The notes below the pieces were generated by a model. It was not told the origin of the DNA and made no database searches. It saw only the letters and a list, made by a program, of their open reading frames with translations. Positions 12,619 to 20,765 of a DNA stretch of 64,000 bases are shown here, piece by piece. This DNA comes from Sphingosinithalassobacter sp. CS137 (lineage in GTDB: Bacteria > Pseudomonadota > Alphaproteobacteria > Sphingomonadales > Sphingomonadaceae): the NCBI RefSeq assembly GCF_014334115.1, contig NZ_CP060494.1:1890501-1954500 (forward strand), written 5' to 3'. The stretch's first letter is position 1, and every line of letters starts with the position of its first letter. Position numbers and translations under genes: made by a program.

Positions 12619-12656
12619 GCCGCTGCGCTAATCGCTCCGACAGGCGGCGTCAAAGC

Positions 12657-12672
12657 GGTTCCACGTGGAACA
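12657..12672. other. parS: parS site 3 (mnmG-mnmE intergenic)
   Basis: GGTTCCACGTGGAACA, 15 of 16 consensus positions and palindromic over its central 14 bp. It fills much of the 55-bp gap between mnmG and mnmE, so unlike the other two it is free of coding constraint. Confidence 0.9.
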
Positions 12673-12673
12673 T

Positions 12674-13966
12674 CTATTTGCCGATGCAGAATCGCGCGAA
12701 CAGCGAATCGAGCATCGCCTCGGTGCTGGCCCTGCCGGTGACGGCATCGAAAGCGCGAAGCCCCGCCCGCAAATGTTCGGCCACGATCAACTCGTCCCCT
12801 TCGCGGGATGCGGCCCGCAACGCCCCAGCCGCCTCACCGAGCAGCGCACGCTGCCGTGCATTCAACGCGACATGATCGAGCGGGGGAAGCAGCGATCCCG
12901 CACGCGTACCCACCAGTGCCCAAAGCGCTTCCACCGAATCGACGTCGAACGAGGAGACCGAAATATCCTTTGCGGCCGCGTCCGCCTGCCGCTCGGCGAG
13001 ATCCGCGCGTGCGTGTACCCAGATCACCTGTGGATGCGGTGGCGGGCTGTCCTCTCCGAGCCACAGCAGCATGTCGGCCGTCTCGATCGCCGTCCTCGCG
13101 CGGGCTATGCCGATCGCTTCGATCGCATCGTCGGTGGCGTCCGCAAGGCCGGCGGTATCCGTGAGCACATAAGCGGTGCCGTCGCGCACGACCGGGATCT
13201 CGATCCGGTCCCGCGTCGTTCCCGCCTGCGGCGAGACGATCGCCGCTTCGCGACCGGCGAGCGCATTCAACAATGTCGACTTGCCGGCATTCGGCGGTCC
13301 GGCGAGCACGATGTGCAGCCCGTCGCGCAATCGCTCGACCGGAGGGCGTGCAACCGCCGCCTCGATCTCTGAGGCGAGTCGGGCGGCGCGCGCGGGCAGC
13401 GTCGAAGCCGAGCCTGTGCTGTCGGCAACATCGCCCTCGTCGCTGTGGTCGAGCGCCGCTTCGATTTCAGCCGACAAGCCAAGCAGCGCCATGCGCCACC
13501 GCTCCACCTCGCGGCGAACGCCGCCTTCGGCCGCGCGCAGCGCGACCCGCCGCTGCGACTCGGTTTCCGCCATGAGCAGATCGCCGAGCCCTTCGGCCTC
13601 GCTGAGATCTATGCGGCCGTTGGCAAGCGCCCGCCGCGTGAATTCGCCCGGCTCGGCGGCACGGAGCCCCGGCATTCGACCAAGAACAGCCTCGGTCGCA
13701 CGAACCACGGCGCGGCCACCGTGCAGGTGCAGTTCGACCAGATCTTCCCCTGTCGCCGAATGGGGCGCGCGAAAGACGAGCAGCAAGGCGCGATCGAGCA
13801 GCGTGCCGTCGGCGGGATCGCGCAGCGCGCGCAGCGACGCACGCCGGGGCTCGGGAAGCGCTCCGACGAGCGACTCGACCGCTCCGAACGCATCGGCGCC
13901 GCTCAGTCGAAGAACGGCGATCGCGGCGGGCGGCGCTCCGCTGGAGACAGCAAAGATCGTCTCCAT
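12674..13966 (-). CDS. mnmE: tRNA modification GTPase MnmE
   Basis: A 430-aa GTPase partner of MnmG. Domains in order: N-terminal tetrahydrofolate-binding domain from METIFAVSSG (with GEDLVELHLHGG), a helical domain, an inserted G domain with G1 GPPNAGKS (223-230), G2 AGTTRD and G3 DTAGL, and the C-terminal CIGK holding the essential cysteine. A long upstream open extension runs through the DUF6489 gene in another frame and is rejected. It starts 5 bp after the DUF6489 stop. Confidence 0.97.
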   Translation of the reverse strand: METIFAVSSGAPPAAIAVLRLSGADAFGAVESLVGALPEPRRASLRALRDPADGTLLDRALLLVFRAPHSATGEDLVELHLHGGRAVVRATEAVLGRMPGLRAAEPGEFTRRALANGRIDLSEAEGLGDLLMAETESQRRVALRAAEGGVRREVERWRMALLGLSAEIEAALDHSDEGDVADSTGSASTLPARAARLASEIEAAVARPPVERLRDGLHIVLAGPPNAGKSTLLNALAGREAAIVSPQAGTTRDRIEIPVVRDGTAYVLTDTAGLADATDDAIEAIGIARARTAIETADMLLWLGEDSPPPHPQVIWVHARADLAERQADAAAKDISVSSFDVDSVEALWALVGTRAGSLLPPLDHVALNARQRALLGEAAGALRAASREGDELIVAEHLRAGLRAFDAVTGRASTEAMLDSLFARFCIGK

Positions 13967-13971
13967 CGCCT

Positions 13972-14202
13972 TCAGCCCGGCTTGCCCCCGCTTTCGAACA
14001 TCCGGCGCCAGAAGCTCATGCCAGCCTCGCCCATCGGCGCCCAATTGCGCATAAGTGTTTCGATTACCTCGGGATTCTGCGTCCCATCCATCGCCTCGAG
14101 CAGCATGCCGACATATCTGTCGTGTACCGCCGTGAAGTCCGGCAATCCCATTGCGCGGCGCGCCTCCTCGGGCGTGCACTCGATCTCTACATTGATCTTC
14201 AA
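13972..14202 (-). CDS. DUF6489 family protein
   Basis: A 76-aa protein starting MKINVEIECTPEEARRAMGL, then DFTAVHDRYVGMLLEAM and a C-terminal WRRMFESGG. It matches a small uncharacterised family found mainly in sphingomonads and relatives. No signal peptide or membrane segment is visible. It heads the mnmE-mnmG-rsmG-parA-parB unit, 5 bp before mnmE. Its function is unknown. Confidence 0.82.
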   Translation of the reverse strand: MKINVEIECTPEEARRAMGLPDFTAVHDRYVGMLLEAMDGTQNPEVIETLMRNWAPMGEAGMSFWRRMFESGGKPG

Positions 14203-14288
14203 GGCTCATCTCCGCTTGAGCGCGCCCGCGCGCGGCTGCTAGCAGCCGGTCTAGGCGGGGCTGCGGCGCAACGGCAAGGGAAGGATTC

Positions 14289-14987
14289 ATGAGCAAGACC
14301 ATCACCATTGAGGCATCGGACGGCAGCGGGCGCTTCGACGCCTATTGCGCCGAGCCCGAAGGCACGCCGAGAGCGGCGATCGTCGTGATCCAGGAGATCT
14401 TCGGCGTGAACGCCGGCATTCGTCGCAAGTGCGACAAATGGGCCGAAGCCGGCTATCTCGCGCTTGCGCCCGATCTGTTCTGGCGGCTCGAGCCGGGGAT
14501 CGAACTCGATCCGGACGTCGAGCCCGAGTTTCAGCGCGCGCTCGAGCTGATGGGCAAATTCAATCAGGATGCGGGGGTGCGCGACATCGAAGCCGCGATT
14601 CGCAAGGCGCGCGCGCTTGTCGACGGAGCGAAGGTGGGTGCGGTCGGCTATTGCCTGGGCGGACGGCTCGCCTTCATGACCGCGGCGCGCACCGATGTGG
14701 ACGCTAGCGTCGGCTATTACGGCGTCGGGATCGACGGGCTGCTCGGCGAGAAACAGGCGATCGCCAACCCGCTGCTGCTGCACATCCCCGAGGAAGATCA
14801 CTTCGTCGACAAGCCGACTCAGGCCAAGATGCACGAAGGACTGGACGAGCATCCGAAGGTCACGCTGTACGACTATCCGGGCGAGGACCACGGCTTCGCG
14901 ACCGAACACGGCAAGCGGCGATCCGAAGAATCGGCGCAGCTGGCGGACAAGCGGACTGCGGAGTTCTTTGCCGAACATCTCGGCTGA
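14289..14987 (+). CDS. Dienelactone hydrolase family protein
   Basis: A 232-aa alpha/beta hydrolase. The triad aligns with that of Pseudomonas dienelactone hydrolase: Cys122 in GYCLGG, Asp170 in IPEEDHFVD and His201 in EDHGF, with Glu36 in QEIFGVN orienting the nucleophile. Members hydrolyse dienelactone or related esters and carboxymethylenebutenolide; no catabolic cluster is adjacent, so the substrate is open. It is divergent from DUF6489 and followed by a strong terminator at 15011-15040. Confidence 0.9.
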   Translation: MSKTITIEASDGSGRFDAYCAEPEGTPRAAIVVIQEIFGVNAGIRRKCDKWAEAGYLALAPDLFWRLEPGIELDPDVEPEFQRALELMGKFNQDAGVRDIEAAIRKARALVDGAKVGAVGYCLGGRLAFMTAARTDVDASVGYYGVGIDGLLGEKQAIANPLLLHIPEEDHFVDKPTQAKMHEGLDEHPKVTLYDYPGEDHGFATEHGKRRSEESAQLADKRTAEFFAEHLG

Positions 14988-15010
14988 CTTCGCCGATCAA
15001 ATCGGAAAAC

Positions 15011-15040
15011 AAAAGGGCGCCTCTCGGGGCGCCCTTTTTT
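15011..15040. terminator. Bidirectional rho-independent terminator
   Basis: A 7-bp perfect stem GGGCGCC/GGCGCCC (15015-15021 with 15028-15034) around a 6-nt loop, flanked by AAAA on the left and TTTTTT on the right. It lies between the convergent dienelactone hydrolase and TerC genes, 3 bp from the TerC stop, and can serve both. Confidence 0.92.
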
Positions 15041-15043
15041 ATC

Positions 15044-15778
15044 CTACTGAAAGAACGAGATTAATCCGATTGTGTGCGCATCGCCGACCCAACCTTCATA
15101 GATCATCTTGAAGGCGACGAACACGATCACGGCGAGGCCGAAATAGGCGATCCAGCGATAGCGATCGATCAGCTTGGCGATGAAGTTGGCAGCGAGCCCC
15201 ATCAGCGCGACCGACAGCAGCAGCCCGACCACGAGGATGCCGGGGTGCTCGCGCGCCGCGCCGGCAACCGCAAGAACATTGTCGAGGCTCATCGACACAT
15301 CGGCCACGGCGACCGCCCAGGCGGCGCTGGCGAAGCTGCGTGCCGGCTTGAGACCCGAATGCTCGTCGCCTGCGACTTCGTCCGATCCGACGTTGGACGT
15401 GTCGTGGCGGATCTCGCGCCAGAACTTCCAGCTCACCCAGAGCAGGAGCAGTCCGCCGGCGAAGATCAGCCCGACGATGCCCATCAGCCAGGTGACGACG
15501 AGCGCGAAGGCGATGCGGAGCACCAGCGCCGCACCGATGCCGATCAGAATGACCTTCTTGCGCTGCTCGGCCGGCAGGCCCGCCGCGAGCGCACCGACGA
15601 CGATCGCATTGTCGCCGGCGAGCACCAGGTCGATCATCAACACCTGGCCGAAAGCGGCCAGCGCCGCCGGATCGCTCAAGTTCGAAAAGTCGTGAACGAT
15701 ATTCGCCCACATGTCGCCGATCGAGCCAGGCCCGGCCGCGGCAACGCCATAGGTGGCGATCGATAGCAGATCCAGCAT
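15044..15778 (-). CDS. TerC family integral membrane protein (YjbE type)
   Basis: A 244-aa inner-membrane protein with about seven hydrophobic segments. The TerC signatures are VLAGDNAIVVGALAAGL near residue 53 and DVSMSLDNVLAVAGAA near 160, whose acidic residues lie within the membrane and are thought to handle metal ions such as manganese. The family is linked to metal export or metalation of secreted enzymes. It lies 15 bp downstream of rho, so may be co-transcribed; no manganese riboswitch fits in that gap. Confidence 0.88.
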   Translation of the reverse strand: MLDLLSIATYGVAAAGPGSIGDMWANIVHDFSNLSDPAALAAFGQVLMIDLVLAGDNAIVVGALAAGLPAEQRKKVILIGIGAALVLRIAFALVVTWLMGIVGLIFAGGLLLLWVSWKFWREIRHDTSNVGSDEVAGDEHSGLKPARSFASAAWAVAVADVSMSLDNVLAVAGAAREHPGILVVGLLLSVALMGLAANFIAKLIDRYRWIAYFGLAVIVFVAFKMIYEGWVGDAHTIGLISFFQ

Positions 15779-15793
15779 GCGACTCGGCCCCGC

Positions 15794-17050
15794 TTACTGG
15801 TTCATCGAGTCGAAGAAGTCTTCGTTGGTCTTGGAATCCTTCATCTTGTCGAGCAGGAATTCCATCGCGTCGACGGTGCCCATCTGCATCAGAATGCGAC
15901 GCAGCACCCACATCTTGGAAAGCGTACCCTTGTCGACCAGCAGCTCTTCCTTGCGGGTGCCCGACTTGCCGACGTCGAGCGCCGGGAAGATGCGCTTGTC
16001 CGCCACCTTGCGATCGAGCACGATCTCGGAGTTTCCGGTTCCCTTGAACTCTTCGAAGATCACTTCGTCCATGCGGCTGCCGGTGTCGATCAGCGCAGTG
16101 GCGATGATCGAGAGCGAGCCGCCTTCCTCGATGTTACGGGCAGCACCGAAGAAGCGCTTGGGACGCTGCAGCGCGTTGGCATCGACACCGCCGGTCAGCA
16201 CCTTGCCCGAACTCGGCACGACAGTGTTGTAGGCGCGGCCCAGGCGCGTGATCGAATCGAGCAGGATGACCACGTCCTTCTTGTGCTCGACCAGGCGCTT
16301 GGCCTTTTCGATCACCATTTCAGAGACTTGCACGTGGCGCTGCGCGGGCTCGTCGAAGGTCGAGGAAATAACCTCGCCCTTCACCGAGCGCTGCATGTCG
16401 GTGACTTCCTCGGGCCGCTCGTCGATGAGCAGCACGATCAGGAAGACTTCGGGATGATTGTCGGTGATCGCCTTGGCGATGTTCTGGAGCAGCACCGTCT
16501 TGCCGACGCGCGGCGGCGCGACGATCAGCGCGCGCTGGCCCTTGCCCTGCGGCGCGACGATGTCGATCACGCGCGCCGACTTGTCCTTGATCGTCGGATC
16601 ATGGGGATCGAGCGTGAGCTTGGATTCGGGATAGAGCGGCGTCAGATTGTCGAAATTGACGCGATGGCGGACTGCCTCGGGATTGTCGAAATTGACCGAC
16701 ACGAGCCGCGTCAGCGCGAAATAGCGTTCGCCGTCCTTCGGACCGCGGATCTCGCCTTCCACCGTATCGCCCGTGCGCAGGCCGAACTTCCGGACCTGAT
16801 TGGGCGAGACATAGATGTCATCGGGGCCGGCGAGATAATTCGCTTCGGGCGAGCGCAGGAAGCCGAAGCCGTCGGGCAGCACTTCGATCGTGCCTTCGCC
16901 CATGATCTGATCGCCCTGCTCGGCCTGCGCCTTGAGGATCGCGAACAGCAGGTCCTGCTTGCGCAGCGTCGACGCACCTTCGACGCCGAGCGCCTCCGCC
17001 ATTTCGACCAGTTCGGCCGGTGCTTTCTTCTTGAGGTCCTTGAGGTGCAT
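15794..17050 (-). CDS. rho: Transcription termination factor Rho
   Basis: A 418-aa hexameric RNA-dependent ATPase/helicase. The N-terminal helical domain starts [19 protein letters not shown], followed by the RNA-binding cold-shock-like fold ([18 protein letters not shown]), Walker A APPRVGKT at 178-185, the Q-loop/R-loop core and [15 protein letters not shown]. The first ATG in the conserved alignment is at 17050; a longer frame adds low-complexity residues. It follows the hemE-hemJ genes, as is common in alphaproteobacteria. Confidence 0.97.
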   Translation of the reverse strand: MHLKDLKKKAPAELVEMAEALGVEGASTLRKQDLLFAILKAQAEQGDQIMGEGTIEVLPDGFGFLRSPEANYLAGPDDIYVSPNQVRKFGLRTGDTVEGEIRGPKDGERYFALTRLVSVNFDNPEAVRHRVNFDNLTPLYPESKLTLDPHDPTIKDKSARVIDIVAPQGKGQRALIVAPPRVGKTVLLQNIAKAITDNHPEVFLIVLLIDERPEEVTDMQRSVKGEVISSTFDEPAQRHVQVSEMVIEKAKRLVEHKKDVVILLDSITRLGRAYNTVVPSSGKVLTGGVDANALQRPKRFFGAARNIEEGGSLSIIATALIDTGSRMDEVIFEEFKGTGNSEIVLDRKVADKRIFPALDVGKSGTRKEELLVDKGTLSKMWVLRRILMQMGTVDAMEFLLDKMKDSKTNEDFFDSMNQ

Positions 17051-17199
17051 GCAGAGTCCGGAAGCTACGCTTTGCGGGGAGGGCGTCGGTCGGCGAGGTG
17101 CTGGAAGCGCTCGAGACGATGCTGGAGGAGTGTGCCGCCGCCGAAAAGCGCACGACGCCAATGCAAGTAAGTCCCGCCCCGGCCCAAGTCAAGCTGGGT

Positions 17200-17535
17200 T
17201 CAGAACCCCTGTTCCGTAAGCCTGTTACCGATCGCGGTCAGCGCAATGCCCTTGTCGCGAATCTGCACTCCACAACGCTCCAGATCGTCCTCGATCTGCT
17301 CGGCCCACGCCGATTCGCTGAACCTGCGCACCAGCCCGGCCTCGACATCGAAATCGGGGCTGCGCCCTTCGATACGGCCGAGGAAGTACATGATGCCCAC
17401 CGTCATGCCGCTCTTCCCCTCGTCGGAAACGGTTTCGCTCGCTGCCGCCATCGCGGCGACGCAGCGAAGATCCTGTTCATTGGCAGCGGCGGTCGCGTCT
17501 TGGCCAAGCAGGGCGAGCAGCGTCATAACCAGCAT
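17200..17535 (-). CDS. Small secreted protein, function unknown
   Basis: A 111-aa protein with a short hydrophobic leader (MLVMTLLALLGQDATAA) and a mature part of about 94 residues with two cysteines (LRCVAAM near residue 25 and LERCGVQ near 88), probably a periplasmic disulfide. The segment GIMYFLGRIEGRSPDFD looks like the conserved core. It starts 12 bp after the hemJ stop, so belongs to the hemE-hemJ unit; 149 bp separate it from rho. No named family is recognised. Confidence 0.7.
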   Translation of the reverse strand: MLVMTLLALLGQDATAAANEQDLRCVAAMAAASETVSDEGKSGMTVGIMYFLGRIEGRSPDFDVEAGLVRRFSESAWAEQIEDDLERCGVQIRDKGIALTAIGNRLTEQGF

Positions 17536-17547
17536 GCAATCACTCTG

Positions 17548-18003
17548 TCAGAAGGGTTTCACCACCGCCAGGATGACGATCAGCACCACCGCCAGCGCGG
17601 GCAGTTCGTTGAGCATCCGCAGCGTGCGGTCCTGAAGATGACCGGCGCCGCGCGCGAGCTTCTTCGAATAGCCGACCGCCCAGCCATGGAAGCCAGTGAG
17701 CAGCACGACCAGCAGCAGCTTGGCATGTAGCCAGCCGAGCCCGTCCGCGCCTTCGAACAGGCCCCAGTGAACCGCTAGGACGATGCCGATTGCCCAGACC
17801 GCGATCAGCGACGGGGTGAGGATTACTGCGCGGAGCTTGGCTTCGCGCTGGGCCCAGGCGGCCGCTTCCTCCGGCTGCGCCAACGCCGCCTGGTGATGCA
17901 CCAGATAGCGGGGAAAGAGGAACAGCCCCGCCATCCAGAAGATCACGAAGATGATGTGGGCGGCTTTCACCCACAGATAGGCGCCGCCCAAAAACCCCGT
18001 CAT
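17548..18003 (-). CDS. hemJ: Protoporphyrinogen IX oxidase HemJ
   Basis: A 151-aa inner-membrane protein with four predicted helices. HemJ oxidises protoporphyrinogen IX to protoporphyrin IX, the penultimate haem step, in many alphaproteobacteria. It has the early conserved histidine (KAAHIIFVIFWMAGLFLFPR) and the Lys-containing loop (GLGWLHAKLLLV, HGWAVGYSKKL). It overlaps hemE by 4 bp (ATGA), which agrees with a haem pathway role. Confidence 0.9.
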   Translation of the reverse strand: MTGFLGGAYLWVKAAHIIFVIFWMAGLFLFPRYLVHHQAALAQPEEAAAWAQREAKLRAVILTPSLIAVWAIGIVLAVHWGLFEGADGLGWLHAKLLLVVLLTGFHGWAVGYSKKLARGAGHLQDRTLRMLNELPALAVVLIVILAVVKPF

Positions 18004-19061
18004 CGCCGCTCTCCCCGTACCAGTTCCAGCACCTGCTCGACATATGCGATCGGCGTATCCTGCTGAATGCCGTGCCCAAGATTGAAGATATGCGGCCGCG
18101 AGGAAAAGGCGGCAAGGATGCGCTCGGCCGCCGTGCGCAGCGCGGAGCCGCCCGTCACCAACGCAAGCGGATCGAGATTCCCCTGCACCGGCAGCCCCGG
18201 CGGCAAGGCGGTGTCCGCCCATTGCGGATCGACGCTCTCATCGAGGCCGATCGCATCGACTCCCGTCTCGCGCGCATAGGCGGCCAGCTTGCCGCCGGCC
18301 CCCTTCGGAAAACCGATCACCGGCACGTTCGGCGCGCGATCGCGAAGCGCAGTGACGATCCGCGACGTCGGCGCGATTACCCATTGTTCGAACTGGGCGG
18401 GCGAAAGGCTGCCGGACCAGCTGTCGAACAACTGGACCGCTTCGACGCCGGCGGAAATCTGCCCGAGAAGATACTCGATCGTAGTCTCGACAATCCTGTC
18501 GATCAGCGCCGCGACAAGTCCGGAATCGCCATAGGCGAGACGCCGCGCCTCCGCCTGCTCGCGGCTTCCCTGGCCTGCGATCATATAGGTCGCGACGGTC
18601 CAGGGGCTTCCTGCAAACCCAAGGAACGTCACTTCCGGTGGCAGCTCTGCCGCGACGCGGCGAACCGTCTCATAGATCGGATCGAGCGCCCGCGCGTCGG
18701 CGGTGAACCCGTCGAGAACCGATCGTGCCGTAATTGGCGGTGCGAGGCGCGGACCTTCGCCTGCTTCGAACCAGAGTCGCTGGCCGAGCGCCATCGGCAC
18801 GATCAGGATATCGGAGAACAGGATCGCGCCGTCGAACCCGAACCGACGGATCGGCTGCAGAGTCACTTCTGCCGCAGCCGTGCTGTCGTTCACCAGCTCC
18901 AGGAAGCCGCCCTTCTCGGAACGCAAGGCGCGATACTCGGGCAGATACCGCCCGGCCTGACGCATCAGCCAGACGGGAGGCACCGGCTGGCGGGTGCCGC
19001 GAAGCGTCGCGAGCAAGGGCTTGGCAGTGTCGGTCTCAGTCAGAGCTCGGTCTTCCTTCAT
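18000..19061 (-). CDS. hemE: Uroporphyrinogen decarboxylase
   Basis: A 353-aa enzyme that decarboxylates uroporphyrinogen III to coproporphyrinogen III. The signature PVWLMRQAGRYLPEYR places substrate-binding Arg34 and Arg38, and LFSDILIVPMALG places the catalytic Asp84; a second mark is GFAGSPWTVATYM. It is transcribed away from the putative chromosomal origin at 19062-19350 and is the first gene of the hemE-hemJ-17200 unit. Confidence 0.97.
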   Translation of the reverse strand: MKEDRALTETDTAKPLLATLRGTRQPVPPVWLMRQAGRYLPEYRALRSEKGGFLELVNDSTAAAEVTLQPIRRFGFDGAILFSDILIVPMALGQRLWFEAGEGPRLAPPITARSVLDGFTADARALDPIYETVRRVAAELPPEVTFLGFAGSPWTVATYMIAGQGSREQAEARRLAYGDSGLVAALIDRIVETTIEYLLGQISAGVEAVQLFDSWSGSLSPAQFEQWVIAPTSRIVTALRDRAPNVPVIGFPKGAGGKLAAYARETGVDAIGLDESVDPQWADTALPPGLPVQGNLDPLALVTGGSALRTAAERILAAFSSRPHIFNLGHGIQQDTPIAYVEQVLELVRGERR

Positions 19062-19245
19062 TAAAAGAGAAAGAGAATCTTAGAGATTGTTGAAGGTAGT
19101 TGGGGCGTGGAAGCTGTGGCTTATGCGCTTGCCCGCACACTGCCAACAGCTTGACTCTATGCGCGGCATGCGGCGCTCCGGATTCGACGGCCTGATCCCC
19201 GGTTTCCACAGCCTGTGGAGGAACGGACCCGGTTGCGTATGAGTC

Positions 19246-19254
19246 TGTGGATGA
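19246..19254 (-). promoter_or_regulatory. DnaA box candidate (TCATCCACA)
   Basis: One mismatch from TTATCCACA on the minus strand. It is among the two best DnaA-box matches in the hemE-ppsR gap. Confidence 0.6.
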
Positions 19255-19324
19255 CGCGCGGCGGAATCGTCGCATTCGGTACGCTTGGTTCATCCCTCGC
19301 GTTGCGCTAGCGGTTGTGCGCATG

Positions 19325-19333
19325 TTTTCCACA
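19325..19333 (+). promoter_or_regulatory. DnaA box candidate (TTTTCCACA)
   Basis: One mismatch from TTATCCACA on the plus strand, 17 bp before the ppsR start. DnaA binding here could also affect ppsR expression (inference). Confidence 0.6.
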
Positions 19334-19350
19334 GTTCGATCCCGCTCCTG

Positions 19351-20172
19351 ATGCGCCTGCATCTCCATCTGCTTTCCGACTCCACCGGCGAGACACTGGA
19401 GAATATCGCCAAGGCCGCGCTTGCCCAGTTCGACGACGTGGAGACTCTCCGGCATTTCTGGCCGATGGTGCGGTCCGAGGCACATCTCGAGCGGATTCTT
19501 CAGGAGATCGCCCAGAATCCGGGCATTGTGCTGTTCACTCTGGTCAACAGCGAGACGCGACGCACGCTGGAAAGCCGATGCCGGGCAATGGGCTTGCCGG
19601 CGATCGCGCCGCTCGATCCGGTGAGCCATGCGCTTTCCAATCTGCTCGGCCAGGAAGCCAAGGCGCGCCCCGGGCGCCAGCACATGCTCGATGCGGCTTA
19701 TTTCGAACGCGTCGAGGCGATTCAGTTCACGATCGCGCATGATGACGGAATCGGCGCCGAAGACTGGGAAGAAGCGGATATCGTGCTGGTCGGGGTTTCG
19801 CGTTCGTCGAAGACGCCGACCTCGATCTATCTCGCCAACCGCGGATTCCGCGTCGCCAATATCCCGGTGGTGGTCGAATCGCCTCCGCCGCCCGAGCTGT
19901 TCGCACTGAAGCGTCCGATGATCGTCGGTTTGACGACCGGCGCCGACCGGCTGGTGCAGATCCGCCGGAACCGGTTGCTTTCGCTCAACCAGCAGATCGA
20001 AACCGATTACGTCGCGCGCGATTCCGTGGCGCGCGAAATCGCCTTTGCGCGCCGCATGTTCGCCGACAATGGCTGGCCGGTGATCGACGTGACGCGCCGG
20101 TCGATCGAAGAAACGGCGGCTGCGATCATCACTCTGTGCAACGAGCGCAACTTGACGGAACGCGACGCGTGA
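19351..20172 (+). CDS. ppsR: Pyruvate phosphate dikinase / PEP synthase regulatory protein
   Basis: A 273-aa DUF299 bifunctional enzyme: ADP-dependent threonine kinase and Pi-dependent phosphorylase that turns PPDK or PEP synthase off and on. The P-loop-like motif GVSRSSKT is at residues 148-155, followed by PTSIYLANRGFRVANIPVV. The ATG at 19351 gives the family start MRLHLHLLSDSTGET; an upstream in-frame start would run into the DnaA-box region. Its TGA overlaps the GTG start of maf. Confidence 0.93.
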   Translation: MRLHLHLLSDSTGETLENIAKAALAQFDDVETLRHFWPMVRSEAHLERILQEIAQNPGIVLFTLVNSETRRTLESRCRAMGLPAIAPLDPVSHALSNLLGQEAKARPGRQHMLDAAYFERVEAIQFTIAHDDGIGAEDWEEADIVLVGVSRSSKTPTSIYLANRGFRVANIPVVVESPPPPELFALKRPMIVGLTTGADRLVQIRRNRLLSLNQQIETDYVARDSVAREIAFARRMFADNGWPVIDVTRRSIEETAAAIITLCNERNLTERDA

Positions 20173-20765
20173 CTCTGATCCTGGCATCGCAGAGCACTGC
20201 CCGACGAGCGATGCTCGAAGCAGCCGGTGTCCCGCATGAAGCACTGGCCGCACAAGTGGACGAGGAAAGCGCGAAAGCATCGCTCAAGGCGGAAGGAATC
20301 GGTGCGCGCGACCTGGCCGATGCCCTTGCCGAGCTGAAGGCACGTAAGGTCTCGACGCACAATCCCCGGGCATTGGTGTTGGGATGCGATTCGGTCGTGG
20401 CGCTCGACGATGGCACGCTGCTGGACAAGCCGACGAGCCGCGAGGACGCCGCCGAGCAGCTGCGCAGCCTGTCGGGTCGGACGCACAGCCTCCATAGCGC
20501 CGCCGTGATATGCGAGGCAGGCCGGGCGGTGTGGCGGCATGTCGAGGTTGCAAAGATGCACGTCCGCACGCTCAGCGATGCATTCATTGACTCCTATCTC
20601 GTTGCCGAATGGCCGGCGATCTCGGGGTGCGTCGGCTGCTACCGGCTCGAAGGAAGGGGGGCGCAGCTGTTTCTGCGCGTCCAGGGCAGCCATTTCACGG
20701 TGCTCGGGCTGCCGCTGCTGCCGTTGCTCGATTATCTGCGCGTTCGGGAGGTGCTGCCGTCGTGA
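20169..20765 (+). CDS. maf: Maf-family nucleotide pyrophosphatase
   Basis: A 198-aa house-cleaning NTP pyrophosphatase. It starts with GTG as VTLILASQSTARRAMLEAAG, the conserved Maf N-terminus (SQS-x-x-R), with the catalytic VLGCDSVV and the lysine in LDKPTSREDA. Maf enzymes hydrolyse dTTP/UTP or modified nucleotides; which is not clear here. It overlaps ppsR and aroE by 4 bp (GTGA at both ends). Confidence 0.9.
   Translation: MTLILASQSTARRAMLEAAGVPHEALAAQVDEESAKASLKAEGIGARDLADALAELKARKVSTHNPRALVLGCDSVVALDDGTLLDKPTSREDAAEQLRSLSGRTHSLHSAAVICEAGRAVWRHVEVAKMHVRTLSDAFIDSYLVAEWPAISGCVGCYRLEGRGAQLFLRVQGSHFTVLGLPLLPLLDYLRVREVLPS

Larger units (their letters stand above)
19062..19350. other. oriC: Putative chromosomal replication origin (hemE-ppsR intergenic region)
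   Basis: A 289-bp gap between divergent hemE and ppsR. At least five 9-mers resemble the DnaA box TTATCCACA: one mismatch at 19246-19254 (minus) and 19325-19333 (plus), two mismatches at 19202-19210, 19214-19222 and 19115-19123. The hemE side (19055-19100) is the most AT-rich part, a possible unwinding element. In Caulobacter and Rickettsia the origin lies between hemE and the ppsR homologue, and parABS is within 10 kb here. The location is inferred, not shown. Confidence 0.7.

Noticed and set aside
11449..12741. 430-codon open frame antisense to mnmG and reaching into the mnmE gap
   Set aside because: Arg/Gly-rich shadow of a confidently identified gene; it would also run through parS site 3.
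15779..15793. Manganese (yybP-ykoY) riboswitch for the TerC gene
   Set aside because: Only 15 bp separate it from rho, too short for the aptamer.
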